Assembly (NCBI RefSeq): GCF_042662125.1
Contig: NZ_JBHSXL010000009.1
Location: 496,001 to 560,000 of the forward strand
Direction: 5' to 3'
Source: Halopenitus salinus
GTDB lineage: Archaea > Halobacteriota > Halobacteria > Halobacteriales > Haloferacaceae
DNA length: 64,000 nt
Part shown: positions 18,780-26,917 of the stretch, one piece after another
Layout: each line of letters begins with the position of its first letter
How positions within the stretch are numbered: position 1 is the stretch's first letter
Made by a program: the position numbers and the translations under genes
Notes under the pieces: model-generated
The model's input: only the letters and a program-made list of their open reading frames with translations
Database searches by the model: none
Told to the model about the DNA's origin: nothing

Positions 18780-19211
18780 TCAGACCGTCCGCTTCGTCTC
18801 CAGACCGGAGAGGTACTCCGCCAGGTCGGTGGTCGAGACGATCCCGATGACCCCGCCGTCGTCGTCGACGACGGGCAGGTGGTGAACGCCGAGGTCGACC
18901 ATGCGATCCGCGACCTCGATGATCGGGTCCTGGGCGCTCGCCGTCGTCACGTCCGTGCTCATGTACCGCTCGACGGTCGTCTGTGCCTTCGGCTTGCTCG
19001 CGGCGACGATGGCGACGAAGTCGGTCGAGGTGAGAATTCCCTCGAGACGCCCGTCGTCGTCGACGACCACGAGCGATCCGACGCCCCGTTCCAAGAGCAA
19101 CGAGGCCGCCTCCTCGACGAAGGTGTCCGGGTGGACGGTGATCACGTCGCTCGTCATCACGCGGCCGACGAGGATGTCTTCCATGTCCGTTCGCATGCCA
19201 TCGGCTCGCAT
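18780..19211 (-). CDS. Two-CBS-domain protein
   Basis: A 143-residue protein made of two CBS domains and nothing else. The first runs from VGRVMTSDVITVHPDTFVEE through GILTSTDFVAIV, the second from VERYMSTDVTTASAQDPIIE through GIVSTTDLAEYL. Such pairs bind adenine nucleotides or SAM and act as energy or ligand sensors for partner proteins. Alternative starts at 19196 (MRTDMEDI) or at the following Met would remove five to nine residues without touching the domains. It stands alone, convergent with the MFS gene; its partner is unknown. Confidence 0.9.
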   Translation of the reverse strand: MRADGMRTDMEDILVGRVMTSDVITVHPDTFVEEAASLLLERGVGSLVVVDDDGRLEGILTSTDFVAIVAASKPKAQTTVERYMSTDVTTASAQDPIIEVADRMVDLGVHHLPVVDDDGGVIGIVSTTDLAEYLSGLETKRTV

Positions 19212-19310
19212 AAGGGTGTCGGGAGCGCGTCGCCCCGGTCGATCAGGTGGGTTCGGTCGGTCCCGTCGATCCGTTCGATCCGGCTCGATTGCGTGTCGTC
19301 GTCCCGGCCC

Positions 19311-20084
19311 TCACTCGAAGTCCGGATCGCGCTTCTCGAGGAAGGCGCTCATGCCCTCGCGCTGGTCGTGCGTGCCGAACAGCCCCGACCAGGTCCGACG
19401 CTCGAACCGCAGGCCGGACGCGAGGGGCTGTTCGTGGACCGCATCGAGCGCCCGTTTTGCGGCCGCGAGCGCGAACCGCGGCTTCGAGGCGAGTTCCGCG
19501 GCGATCTCGGCGACGTGTTCGTCGAGTTCCGCGTGGGCGACGACCTCGCCGACGAGCCCGATCTCGTGGGCGTCCGTCGCGTCGAGTCGGTCGCCGAAGA
19601 ACACGAGTCTGCGGGCGGTCTCGTCGCCGACGATCCGCGAGAGCCGCTGCGTGCCGCCCCAGCCGGGGATGATCCCGAGGTCGATCTCCGTCTGACCGAG
19701 GGTCGCTCGCTCGGAGGCGACCCGAAGGTCGCACGCCAGCGCGAGCTCGCAGCCGCCCCCGAGGGCGTGTCCGTTGATCGCGGCGATCGTCGGGCCGGGA
19801 AACGACGCGATCGCGTTCGTCACGCGATGGCCCAACTCGGCGTACGCCTGCGCCTCCGGCGTCGTCAGATCGCGCATGTATGAGATGTCCGCGCCGGCCA
19901 CGAACGCCGTGTCCCCGGCGCCGGTCACCACGAGGACGCGCGCCTCGGAGTCCGCCGCCTCGTCGAGCGTGGTCTCCATCGCCTCCAGCGTCTCGACGTC
20001 GAGCGCGTTGAGCGCGTCCGGGCGATCGATGGTGAGCGTTGCCACGCCGTCCTCCCGCTCCAGCCTGATTGTCTCGTCCGCCAT
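19311..20084 (-). CDS. Enoyl-CoA hydratase/isomerase family protein
   Basis: A 257-residue crotonase-superfamily protein. The oxyanion-hole segments are AFVAGADISYMRDL and GHALGGGCELALACDLRVA, and the catalytic block GQTEIDLGIIPGWGGTQRLS carries the glutamates needed for 2-enoyl-CoA hydration. It is therefore likely a short-chain enoyl-CoA hydratase of fatty-acid or branched-chain beta-oxidation. ATG at 20082-20084 (MADETIRLE) gives the standard length; the open frame upstream is a repeat-derived extension. It is divergent from the gene at 20282 across an intergenic repeat array. Confidence 0.92.
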   Translation of the reverse strand: MADETIRLEREDGVATLTIDRPDALNALDVETLEAMETTLDEAADSEARVLVVTGAGDTAFVAGADISYMRDLTTPEAQAYAELGHRVTNAIASFPGPTIAAINGHALGGGCELALACDLRVASERATLGQTEIDLGIIPGWGGTQRLSRIVGDETARRLVFFGDRLDATDAHEIGLVGEVVAHAELDEHVAEIAAELASKPRFALAAAKRALDAVHEQPLASGLRFERRTWSGLFGTHDQREGMSAFLEKRDPDFE

Positions 20085-20166
20085 GGATACCGTCTCTCGC
20101 GGCTCGGTCAAAACCGTTCCCCAGCCGCGCGGCCGTTGTACCCGTTCCTCGATCCGGCGGGATCGT

Positions 20167-20241
20167 CTTCGATCCCACCGAGGCGCCTCGATTCCCTCGG
20201 GCGCTTCGATCTCGTTGAGGCGCTTCGATCCCACCGAGGCG
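20167..20241. repeat. 19-bp tandem repeat array
   Basis: Four head-to-tail units of about 19 bp at 20167-20185, 20186-20203, 20204-20222 and 20223-20241. The first and last are identical (CTTCGATCCCACCGAGGCG); the middle two are degenerate. The array ends 40 bp before the start of the gene at 20282. Confidence 0.85.
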
Positions 20242-20281
20242 TTTCGGAACGTCCTTACAGACGCGAACGATACCCCACCCC

Positions 20282-20788
20282 ATGAGTCTCACCGACGAGG
20301 AGTTGGCCCGGCTGGCCGACGTCGTGCGGTTACAGCCGACGAAGAACGCGGCGCTGCAGGAGGCGTGGGACATGGAGTCGGGAAGCGAGGTCCACGGCTA
20401 CCTCGAGTCCCACCTGAAGGACCACTACTACCGCGACGACGACAGTCTCATCCGCGCAACGCCCGAGGCGGCCGACCTCGTCGACGTCGAACCCGGGATC
20501 GAGGCGGACGCGAACGATCCGAACGGCACGCCGAGCGTCATCCGCGTCCCCGAACTCGAGGCACGCGTGTTCGACGTCGTCGCCGGACCCGACGAGCGCT
20601 CCGAGTCGGTCGTGAGCGTCCTGCGAAAGGTCCGCGAGGAGTTCGACCTCGATCCCGACGTCGAGGACGTCCGACGCGCGCTTCGGAGCCTGGAGCGCAA
20701 GAACGTCGTCGAGACGGTCTACCGGACCGTGCCGACCTTCCGACTCGCCGTCGAGCGTGCGGAGATCGACGTCGAGATCGCGGAGTAG
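20282..20788 (+). CDS. Conserved haloarchaeal protein (DUF5797-like)
   Basis: A 168-residue protein that, from memory, matches the haloarchaeal family DUF5797. The N-terminus DEELARLADVVRLQPTKNAA looks like the start of a winged-helix unit (RWxL-like WDMESGSEVHGYLESHLKDH), followed by YYRDDDSLIRATPEAADLV. A second helical region (VSVLRKVREEFDLDPDVEDV, then ALRSLERKNVVETVYR) also looks like a winged helix. DNA binding is plausible but unproven. It has no membrane segment or enzyme motif. Transcription probably starts inside or just after the upstream repeat array. Confidence 0.8.
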   Translation: MSLTDEELARLADVVRLQPTKNAALQEAWDMESGSEVHGYLESHLKDHYYRDDDSLIRATPEAADLVDVEPGIEADANDPNGTPSVIRVPELEARVFDVVAGPDERSESVVSVLRKVREEFDLDPDVEDVRRALRSLERKNVVETVYRTVPTFRLAVERAEIDVEIAE

Positions 20789-20836
20789 GAGGATCGACGC
20801 CGCTTCTGGCCACCGCGCGTACGTCGCGAGCTGAGA

Positions 20837-21829
20837 CTACAGCCCGATCTCGGTTCCGACGCCCGCCGAAAGCGCCGCCTCGTGGAGGTGTTCGGCCGCG
20901 GCGGCATCGAGCACCGCGGTCCCGACGGACTCGACGACGATGACCTCCGAGTCCGTCTCGCGTCCCGCCGCTCCCGACAGCGCCGACGAGAAGGGGATCA
21001 GCTCGTCGGCGAACGCCGACGGCACGTCGCCCGTCTCGGCCGCCTCCGAGGGGACGTCCGCGAAGATCCGGTCCGCGCGGCGCATCGTCCGCTCGTCCAG
21101 TTCGCGCATGGACTCCGTGTAGGCACCGATCGCGACCACGAGCGCCCCGTCCCGCAGATCGCGGCCGTCGAACACCGAACTTCGCGCCGTCGTCGCGGTG
21201 ACGACGACCGTGGCGTCCGTCACGGCCGCCGCGGCCGACTCGACGGGGACCGCGTTGATGCCCTCCGCCTGCAGGTCGCTCGCGCACGCGACTCGCGAGT
21301 CGCTCGGGGAGTACACCCGAACGCGCTCGAGGTCGGTCGCGGCGTCGATGGCGCGCGCCTGCCACCGCGCCTGCTGGCCGGCCCCGATCAGCCCGAGCGT
21401 CACCGGCCCCTCCGGCGCGAGCGCCCGTGCCGCCAGGCCGCCGATACAGCCGGTTCGGGCGTTCGTCACCCGAGATCCGGCCATGTAGGCGACCGGCTGC
21501 CCGGTGGCCGCGTCGGTCACCGCGATCGTGGCGTTGACCGTGGGGAGTCCCCGCTCCGCGTTCCCCTCGTGGACGCCCACGAGCTTCGTGGCGTAGGTGT
21601 CCGCGCCGTGGATGTACGCCGGCATCGCCAGCCCGGTCCCGAGCGGCTCGTCGCTGGCCGCGCCGTCCGGATCTCCCGGCGGGACGAGCCCCTTCCCGAC
21701 CGGGAAGTGCGGGCGTTCGGGACGTTCGACCTCGCCGCGACCCTGACGCTCGAAGGCCTCCTCGACGACCGCGAGCAGCTCCGTGAGATCGAGCACCGAC
21801 TCGACGTCGGAATCGGAGAGTACGCGCAT
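20837..21829 (-). CDS. Ornithine cyclodeaminase / alanine dehydrogenase family protein
   Basis: A 330-residue NAD(P)-dependent protein of the ornithine cyclodeaminase / mu-crystallin family. The N-terminal substrate domain contains ATKLVGVHEGNAERGLPTVN and GSRVTNARTGCIGGLAARAL; the Rossmann domain has VTLGLIGAGQQARWQARAI. In haloarchaea such proteins act as alanine dehydrogenases or on other amino and imino acids, and the sequence does not decide. It is followed downstream by an MFS gene on the same strand, but 82 bp separates it from the next unit and it may have its own promoter. Confidence 0.88.
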   Translation of the reverse strand: MRVLSDSDVESVLDLTELLAVVEEAFERQGRGEVERPERPHFPVGKGLVPPGDPDGAASDEPLGTGLAMPAYIHGADTYATKLVGVHEGNAERGLPTVNATIAVTDAATGQPVAYMAGSRVTNARTGCIGGLAARALAPEGPVTLGLIGAGQQARWQARAIDAATDLERVRVYSPSDSRVACASDLQAEGINAVPVESAAAAVTDATVVVTATTARSSVFDGRDLRDGALVVAIGAYTESMRELDERTMRRADRIFADVPSEAAETGDVPSAFADELIPFSSALSGAAGRETDSEVIVVESVGTAVLDAAAAEHLHEAALSAGVGTEIGL

Positions 21830-21911
21830 ACCGTCCCCACGGACGGGGCCGAAATAACGCTCCCGGCCTCACGGTCCGCCTCCCGGCACGTTTCGTCCCG
21901 GATCGCCCACC

Positions 21912-23096
21912 TCACAGTCCGAGTCTCCCAATCCGGTTGATCGCGAGCGCGGCGAGGCCGAGCCCCATCACCGCGGCCAACAGGCCGAACGCGGCGAGCC
22001 AGCCGGAGAGATCCGAGACGGTGCCCACGATCACGCTCCCGCTCGCGCCGAGGATCATGTAGACCGTGCGGACGAGCCCGAATCCGGCCCCCCGCTCGGC
22101 GTCCCCGAGGAGGTCCATGAACCGCGACTGGATGGGCGCTCCCCACGACATCGCCACCCCCAACACGATCGTCGACGCCACGAGCACCGGCGGTCCGGCA
22201 TCGTTCGCGGCCGCGTACACGAACCCGCCGAATCCAACCACGCCCGCGCCCATCGTGACCGTCGCCGTCACGTCGCGTCCCCACCGGTCCGAGAGAGCGC
22301 CCGTCAGGGGCTGGGTCCCGCCGTGGACGAGGAAGTACAGCGAGAACAGCAGGCTCGCCGACGCCGTCGAGAGCCCGGCCGCGTCGGTCAGGAACGCCGG
22401 CAGAAACGACGCCGTCGCCTGCCAGCAGAAGGCGCCGACCATGGAGAGTCCCGTCGTGTAAGCGATCGACGGGCGGGAGAGCAACTCGAGGAGCGGTCCG
22501 AGCGCGAACCGCTCGCGGATCGACTGGTCGGGACGGAGCGGCTCGGTGGGCCGAACGCGCCGGGCGAACAGGACGAACACGGGGATCGCGACGACCGCGC
22601 CGAGTCCCATCGCCCACCGCCATCCGTAGCGGGCCCCGACGATGGCGGCGGCGGGGGGCGCGAGCAGTCCCGCGATCGGGCCGCCGGACACGTGGACGCC
22701 GATCGCGCGTCCGATGTCGTCGAACTGCCGGGCGAGAAGCGTCGTCGCGACCGAGTAGTGCAGTCCCGCACCGGCTCCCAACACGACCGTGAACGCGATG
22801 AACGCCGCGATCGTCGGCGAGATCGCGAGCAGAACGGCGGCGGTCGCGGTGGCGCCGACCGCGATCAGGATGAGCCGTCGCTCGCCGTATCGCTCGCCGA
22901 GAACGCCGGAGGGGAACTGCGAGAGCGCGTAGGCGGCCCACATCGCGGACAGGGCGAGGCCGATCGTCGAGTAGCTGACGCCGAAGTCCGCCGCGATGAG
23001 GGGGACGACGGGGCTGATCGCGAGCCTCGCGACCATCGTCGCCGCGAACGCGAGCGTACAAAGCGAGAGGACGGTGTGCTCGTACCGCCAGTTCAC
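21912..23096 (-). CDS. MFS transporter (downstream of M24 peptidase)
   Basis: A 394-residue major facilitator protein with 12 predicted helices, the loop-2 motif SGVLGERYGERRLILIAVG and the second-half motif GALSDRWGRDVTATVTMG. The first helix reads LSLCTLAFAATMVARLAISP. The start is a GTG at 23094-23096, seven bases after the stop of the preceding peptidase gene; the longer open frame upstream lies inside that gene. The tight spacing suggests co-transcription with the peptidase, perhaps for peptide or amino acid traffic (inference). Confidence 0.87.
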   Translation of the reverse strand: MNWRYEHTVLSLCTLAFAATMVARLAISPVVPLIAADFGVSYSTIGLALSAMWAAYALSQFPSGVLGERYGERRLILIAVGATATAAVLLAISPTIAAFIAFTVVLGAGAGLHYSVATTLLARQFDDIGRAIGVHVSGGPIAGLLAPPAAAIVGARYGWRWAMGLGAVVAIPVFVLFARRVRPTEPLRPDQSIRERFALGPLLELLSRPSIAYTTGLSMVGAFCWQATASFLPAFLTDAAGLSTASASLLFSLYFLVHGGTQPLTGALSDRWGRDVTATVTMGAGVVGFGGFVYAAANDAGPPVLVASTIVLGVAMSWGAPIQSRFMDLLGDAERGAGFGLVRTVYMILGASGSVIVGTVSDLSGWLAAFGLLAAVMGLGLAALAINRIGRLGL

Positions 23097-23103
23097 CGCA
23101 CGT

Positions 23104-24336
23104 CTACACCTCCAGTTCGATCGGATAGTCGGTGAGGGTCTCACACCCGTCCTCGGTGACGACGAGGAGGTTCTCGATGCGGACCCCGCCGACGGCCGGA
23201 TCGTACAGCCCCGGCTCGACGGTGACGACGTGACCGGGTTCCAGTTCGCCGGCGCCCGGCGACAGCCGCGGGAGTTCGTGGATATCGAGCCCGACGCCGT
23301 GGCCCGTGGAGTGGATGAACCCCGTCTCCGTGTCCGGATCGCTTCGAAGCGTCGGGATCCCGGCCGATTCATACACCGCACAGGCGGCCTCGTGGACCGC
23401 CTCGCCCGTCACTCCCGGTTCGACCGCGTCGGTCGCCTCCCGAAGCGCCTCGTGGGTGAGATCGTGCCACTCGCGAACCGTCCCGTCGGCCTCGCCGCGC
23501 AGGAACGTCCGGGTCATGTCCGCGAAGTACTTCGTCGCCTTGTCGCGCGGGAAGACGTCCACGATGATCGGTTCGCCGGCGAAAAGCGGGCCCGATCCCC
23601 GATCGTGCGGGTCGGCGGCCTGCGAGCCGCAGGCCACGATCGTCTCCTCGAGCGCACAGCCTCGTTTCAACAGCGCGATCTCGATCGCCGTCTTGACGCG
23701 CTCGCTCGTGAGCGGCTCGCCGTCGTGAACCAGCGTCCCGGGCTCGATCGCCTCCTCGTCGGACCCGATCCGGGTCCTGGAGTCGTCTCCGTTCCCGTCG
23801 GTTCCCGCGATCGTCGACGACGCGATCAGGTCCTCAGCGGTAGCCATCGCCTCCTCGGTGGCTCGCTGGACCGACCGGACGTTGTCGATCTCCGCGTCCG
23901 TCTTCACCGCTCGAAGCTCCTCGAGGACCCCCGTTCGGTCCACGACGACCTCGATACCCCGTTCGCGCAGCCCGTCGGCGGTCCCGATCGGCCCTCGGGG
24001 GGGCATCGACACCGATCCCACCTCCCGACGCTCGAGGAAGGCGGCGTACATGTCGAGGCGGTCATCGCGGTCGCCGTAGTCGTACCCGTAGTCGGCGTAT
24101 CGCTCGACGACGTCGGCACGCGACCGTCGACTCGCGCGTCCGTACTCGAGTCCCGAGACGAGGAGGTGGGTCCGCCCGTCCGCGTACAGGCTCAAGAACG
24201 GGTCCGGCCCGGTGAACCCCGAGAGGTAGAGCTGGTCGGGATCGTCCTGGGAGGCGTCGATCAAGTACCCGTCGGTCCCTGCCTCCGACAGCGCGTCCGC
24301 GAGCCTCGACGCGTCGATCGCGCGGTCAGCGGTCAT
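23104..24336 (-). CDS. M24-family Xaa-Pro-type metallopeptidase
   Basis: A 410-residue creatinase/aminopeptidase P fold protein. The N-terminal domain (residues 1-150) is followed by the pita-bread catalytic domain. All five metal ligands can be seen: Asp in IIVDVFPRD, Asp in FADMTRTFL, His in FIHSTGHGVGLDIHELPRLS, Glu in VVTVEPGLYD and Glu in GGVRIENLLVV. The enzyme likely removes N-terminal residues next to proline. An insertion near residues 170-200 (GTDGNGDDSRTR and nearby) is acidic and probably a surface loop. It begins an operon with the MFS gene below it. Confidence 0.92.
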   Translation of the reverse strand: MTADRAIDASRLADALSEAGTDGYLIDASQDDPDQLYLSGFTGPDPFLSLYADGRTHLLVSGLEYGRASRRSRADVVERYADYGYDYGDRDDRLDMYAAFLERREVGSVSMPPRGPIGTADGLRERGIEVVVDRTGVLEELRAVKTDAEIDNVRSVQRATEEAMATAEDLIASSTIAGTDGNGDDSRTRIGSDEEAIEPGTLVHDGEPLTSERVKTAIEIALLKRGCALEETIVACGSQAADPHDRGSGPLFAGEPIIVDVFPRDKATKYFADMTRTFLRGEADGTVREWHDLTHEALREATDAVEPGVTGEAVHEAACAVYESAGIPTLRSDPDTETGFIHSTGHGVGLDIHELPRLSPGAGELEPGHVVTVEPGLYDPAVGGVRIENLLVVTEDGCETLTDYPIELEV

Positions 24337-24471
24337 GGAACGACGTCCGTCGGCATCCGGTATAGTGGTTGGCTTCGCGGAGAGTCTGCTCTCCCTCGGC
24401 GTCCCGGATCACGTGTCGCCACCCGGAGTTCGCACGTAATCGTTATCGATCTACGGGTTCAATTCGGGAAT

Positions 24472-24864
24472 ATGAACGACCGCACGCAACGATCGGAGGA
24501 GATCGGGGAGCTCGAGGTCTGGTGTGCGGGCGAGGAGTGGTGTCCGGTGACGACGACGTCGTCGCTCATCGGCAAGAAGTGGCACCCGGTGATCATCCAC
24601 CGGCTCCTCGATCACGGCCCGAGCGGGTTCAACGAGCTGCAGACCGCGGTCGACGGCATCTCGAGCAAGGTCCTCTCGGACAGCCTGGAGGACCTCGAGG
24701 AGAAGTCGCTCGTCGATCGCGAGGTGATAAGCGACAAGCCGGTCCGCGTCCGGTACTCGCTCACCGACCACGGGCGATCCCTGCAACCGGTGATCTACGC
24801 GATGCGTGACTGGGGGCTCGAACACCTCGCGGACCCATCAGAGACCGATTCCCCGCGGGAGTGA
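24472..24864 (+). CDS. HxlR-family winged-helix regulator
   Basis: A 130-residue HxlR-type transcription regulator. The family core is clear: SLIGKKWHPVIIHRLLDHGP, then GFNELQTAVDGISSKVLSDS and LEEKSLVDREV, and YSLTDHGRSLQPVIYAMRDW. Two cysteines in the N-terminal arm (VWCAGEEWCPV) are where redox- or aldehyde-sensing HxlR proteins keep theirs. ATG 24472 is 30 nt below a TTATCG TATA-like segment and fits the family start. It is divergent from the M24 peptidase unit, which it might control (inference). Confidence 0.9.
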   Translation: MNDRTQRSEEIGELEVWCAGEEWCPVTTTSSLIGKKWHPVIIHRLLDHGPSGFNELQTAVDGISSKVLSDSLEDLEEKSLVDREVISDKPVRVRYSLTDHGRSLQPVIYAMRDWGLEHLADPSETDSPRE

Positions 24865-24916
24865 CGGGTCGGAGTGTACCCGAACCTCGAAGATCCACGG
24901 TCACCGATCCGTAACC

Positions 24917-24955
24917 ATTATATACTCGTCGCTGGCCATCGATCGGCCGATCGAT
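24917..24955. promoter_or_regulatory. TATA element and 18-bp perfect palindrome
   Basis: A TATA-like ATTATATACT sits near 24917-24926, and a perfect palindrome ATCGATCGGCCGATCGAT follows at 24938-24955, about where transcription from that TATA would start. No gene starts immediately after it; the next is TFB at 25134. It may be an operator or a distal promoter for the TFB gene. Confidence 0.5.
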
Positions 24956-25040
24956 AAGAATCCCGGATCGATCGAATGCTGGATGATCGAGGCGTATCAA
25001 TCCATTTTCCGATCTGAATAGTACAGAAAATTACCGATAT

Positions 25041-25050
25041 GCTTATATGT
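25041..25050 (+). promoter_or_regulatory. TATA box upstream of the first TFB gene
   Basis: GCTTATATGT at this position would start transcription near 25070, leaving a leader of roughly 60 nt before the TFB start at 25134. This is longer than usual for haloarchaea. Confidence 0.5.
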
Positions 25051-25133
25051 CTCGGGCCCCTACATTATGGTGAAGGACGCGGGATCGAGACGCATCTCTC
25101 GGAGCCGATCGACGCCCGCCCGGTCACCAGCCA

Positions 25134-26099
25134 ATGAGCGAAAACCTACGAAACGAGACCCGCGATCGAACCGAGAAGGAACGCGAGGAGGACGACGAGA
25201 CCCTTCGCTGTCCCGAGTGCGGGGGCCACCTCGAGACAGACACCGAACACGGCGAGACCGTCTGTTCGGACTGCGGCCTCGTCGTCGAGTCCGACGAGAT
25301 CGACCGCGGTCCCGAGTGGCGCGCGTTCGACTCGCGCGAGAAGGACGAGAAGTCGCGCGTCGGCGCCCCGACGACCGAGATGATGCACGACAAGGGCCTG
25401 TCGACGAACATCGGCTGGCAGGACAAGGACGCATACGGCCGGTCGCTGTCGAGCCGCCAGCGCGAGAAGATGCAGCGGTTGCGGACCTGGAACGAGCGGT
25501 TCCGCACCCGCGACTCCAAGGAGCGCAACCTGAAACAGGCGCTCGGCGAGATCGACCGCATGGCCTCCGCGCTCGGCCTCCCCGAGAACGTCCGCGAGAC
25601 CGCCTCCGTCATCTACCGGCGGGCGCTCGACGAGGATCTCCTCCCCGGACGCTCCATCGAGGGCGTCGCCACCGCGTCGCTTTACGCCGCGGCCCGCCAG
25701 GCCGGGACGCCGCGAAGCCTCGACGAGATCGACGCCGTCTCGCGGGTGGAAAAGGACGAGATAGCCCGGACGTACCGCTACGTCGTCCGCGAGCTCAGCC
25801 TCGAGATCCAGCCGGCCGATCCGGAGAGCTACGTCCCCCGGTTCGCCTCCGACCTCGGCCTCTCCGACGAGGCCGAGATGCGCGCCAGGGGGCTGCTCAA
25901 GACGGCGAAGGAACGCGGCGTCCACTCGGGGAAGTCGCCGGTTGGACTCGCCGCCGCCGCCGTCTACGCCGCCGCGCTGCTCACCAACGAGAAGGTCACC
26001 CAAAACGAGGTGAGCGAGGTGGCGAACATCAGCGAGGTCACGATCCGAAACCGGTACCACGAGCTGCTCGATGCCGAAGAGGACGTCGCGATGCCGTGA
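25134..26099 (+). CDS. tfb: Transcription initiation factor TFB
   Basis: A 321-residue TFB, the TFIIB homologue that recruits RNA polymerase to TBP-bound promoters and recognises the BRE. The N-terminal zinc ribbon uses Cys26, Cys29, Cys44 and Cys47. The B-reader/linker follows (EIDRGPEWRAFD, RVGAPTTEMMHDKGLSTNIG). Two cyclin repeats occupy residues about 115-210 and 215-310, ending in a helix-turn-helix (VTQNEVSEVANISEVTIRNR). A second TFB at 44859-45938 is nearly identical through the linker and first cyclin repeat, so the two are recent paralogues. Haloarchaea use several TFBs to direct different gene sets. Confidence 0.97.
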   Translation: MSENLRNETRDRTEKEREEDDETLRCPECGGHLETDTEHGETVCSDCGLVVESDEIDRGPEWRAFDSREKDEKSRVGAPTTEMMHDKGLSTNIGWQDKDAYGRSLSSRQREKMQRLRTWNERFRTRDSKERNLKQALGEIDRMASALGLPENVRETASVIYRRALDEDLLPGRSIEGVATASLYAAARQAGTPRSLDEIDAVSRVEKDEIARTYRYVVRELSLEIQPADPESYVPRFASDLGLSDEAEMRARGLLKTAKERGVHSGKSPVGLAAAAVYAAALLTNEKVTQNEVSEVANISEVTIRNRYHELLDAEEDVAMP

Positions 26100-26123
26100 C
26101 GTCCGGTCGGATCGTCGCCCCCG

Positions 26124-26210
26124 ACTTCATCGGCCCCGACTTCGCCGCCATCACTTCATCGGCCCCGGCTTCGCCGCCATCACTTCATCGCACCCGAGTT
26201 GATCACCATC
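26124..26210. repeat. 29-bp tandem repeat array
   Basis: Three adjacent 29-bp units at 26124-26152, 26153-26181 and 26182-26210, each beginning ACTTCATCG and ending CCATC. The first two differ at one base; the third is more diverged. They fill the gap between the TFB stop and the Nudix gene. Confidence 0.88.
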
Positions 26211-26263
26211 GACTTCGCCTCGCCGATCGCGGTTTCCAAATAGCTCCCCGCCGAGGCGACGGT

Positions 26264-26740
26264 ATGGAGACGACCCGCCACTTCACCGCGACCGTCTACC
26301 TCGTCAACGACGGCGCGACGGCTCTACACCGACACGACCGGCTCGGGATCCGCGTTCCGCCGGGCGGACACGTCGACCGGGACGAGCTCCCCCACGAGGC
26401 CGCGATCCGGGAGGCCCGCGAGGAGACCGGCCTCGAGGCCGATCTCGTCGCCGACGTGACCCCGATCGAGGGGCCGAACGGACGCGGAATCCCCGAGCCG
26501 GCCCACCTCATGCTCTACGACATCAACGTCGATGCCGACGGCCGGGTCGGCCACCAGCACGTCGACCACCTCTATTTCGCCCACGCCGACGCGAGAGAGG
26601 TCGACCCGACCGGCGACGACGAGGTCGGCGCCGACGGGTGGGCGTGGTATACGCCGGCGGACCTCCGTGCGGGTTCGTTCGACGACGACGTCGTCGAGCT
26701 CGGTTGTGAGGCGATCGAGACGGTGATGGCGACGCGATGA
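26264..26740 (+). CDS. Nudix hydrolase
   Basis: A 158-residue Nudix-family pyrophosphohydrolase. The Nudix box is complete at residues 35-57: Gly35, Glu41, then REAREETGLEA with the catalytic metal-binding glutamates. The N-terminal strand METTRHFTATVYLVND and VPPGGHVDRDELPHEAAIRE fit housekeeping NTP- or ADP-ribose-type hydrolases; the substrate is not evident. Histidines around HLMLYDINVDADGR and HQHVDHLYF make the central part slightly unusual. The gene starts 53 bp after the repeat array and is probably monocistronic. Confidence 0.92.
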   Translation: METTRHFTATVYLVNDGATALHRHDRLGIRVPPGGHVDRDELPHEAAIREAREETGLEADLVADVTPIEGPNGRGIPEPAHLMLYDINVDADGRVGHQHVDHLYFAHADAREVDPTGDDEVGADGWAWYTPADLRAGSFDDDVVELGCEAIETVMATR

Positions 26741-26917
26741 GGCGTCGCCGGCCGGGATAACGCACCCCCGCCGGTCGGGATAACCCACCACCGCCGACCG
26801 ACGCGATGATTCGGCGACCCGTATTCCACGAAAACGGCCGATCCACGCGGGCAGGCGTCAGACGAGCGTCGTTCGCCTCCGGAAACTATTTGCCTCGCCT
26901 CCGGTGACGTATCGCCA

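Noticed and set aside
20167..20241. CRISPR array
   Set aside because: The repeats are 18-19 bp with no unique spacers between them; a tandem array, not CRISPR. No Cas genes are present.
24917..24955. Start of a small gene after the ATTATATACT TATA
   Set aside because: No open frame with a family motif begins within 100 bp; recorded as a regulatory element only.
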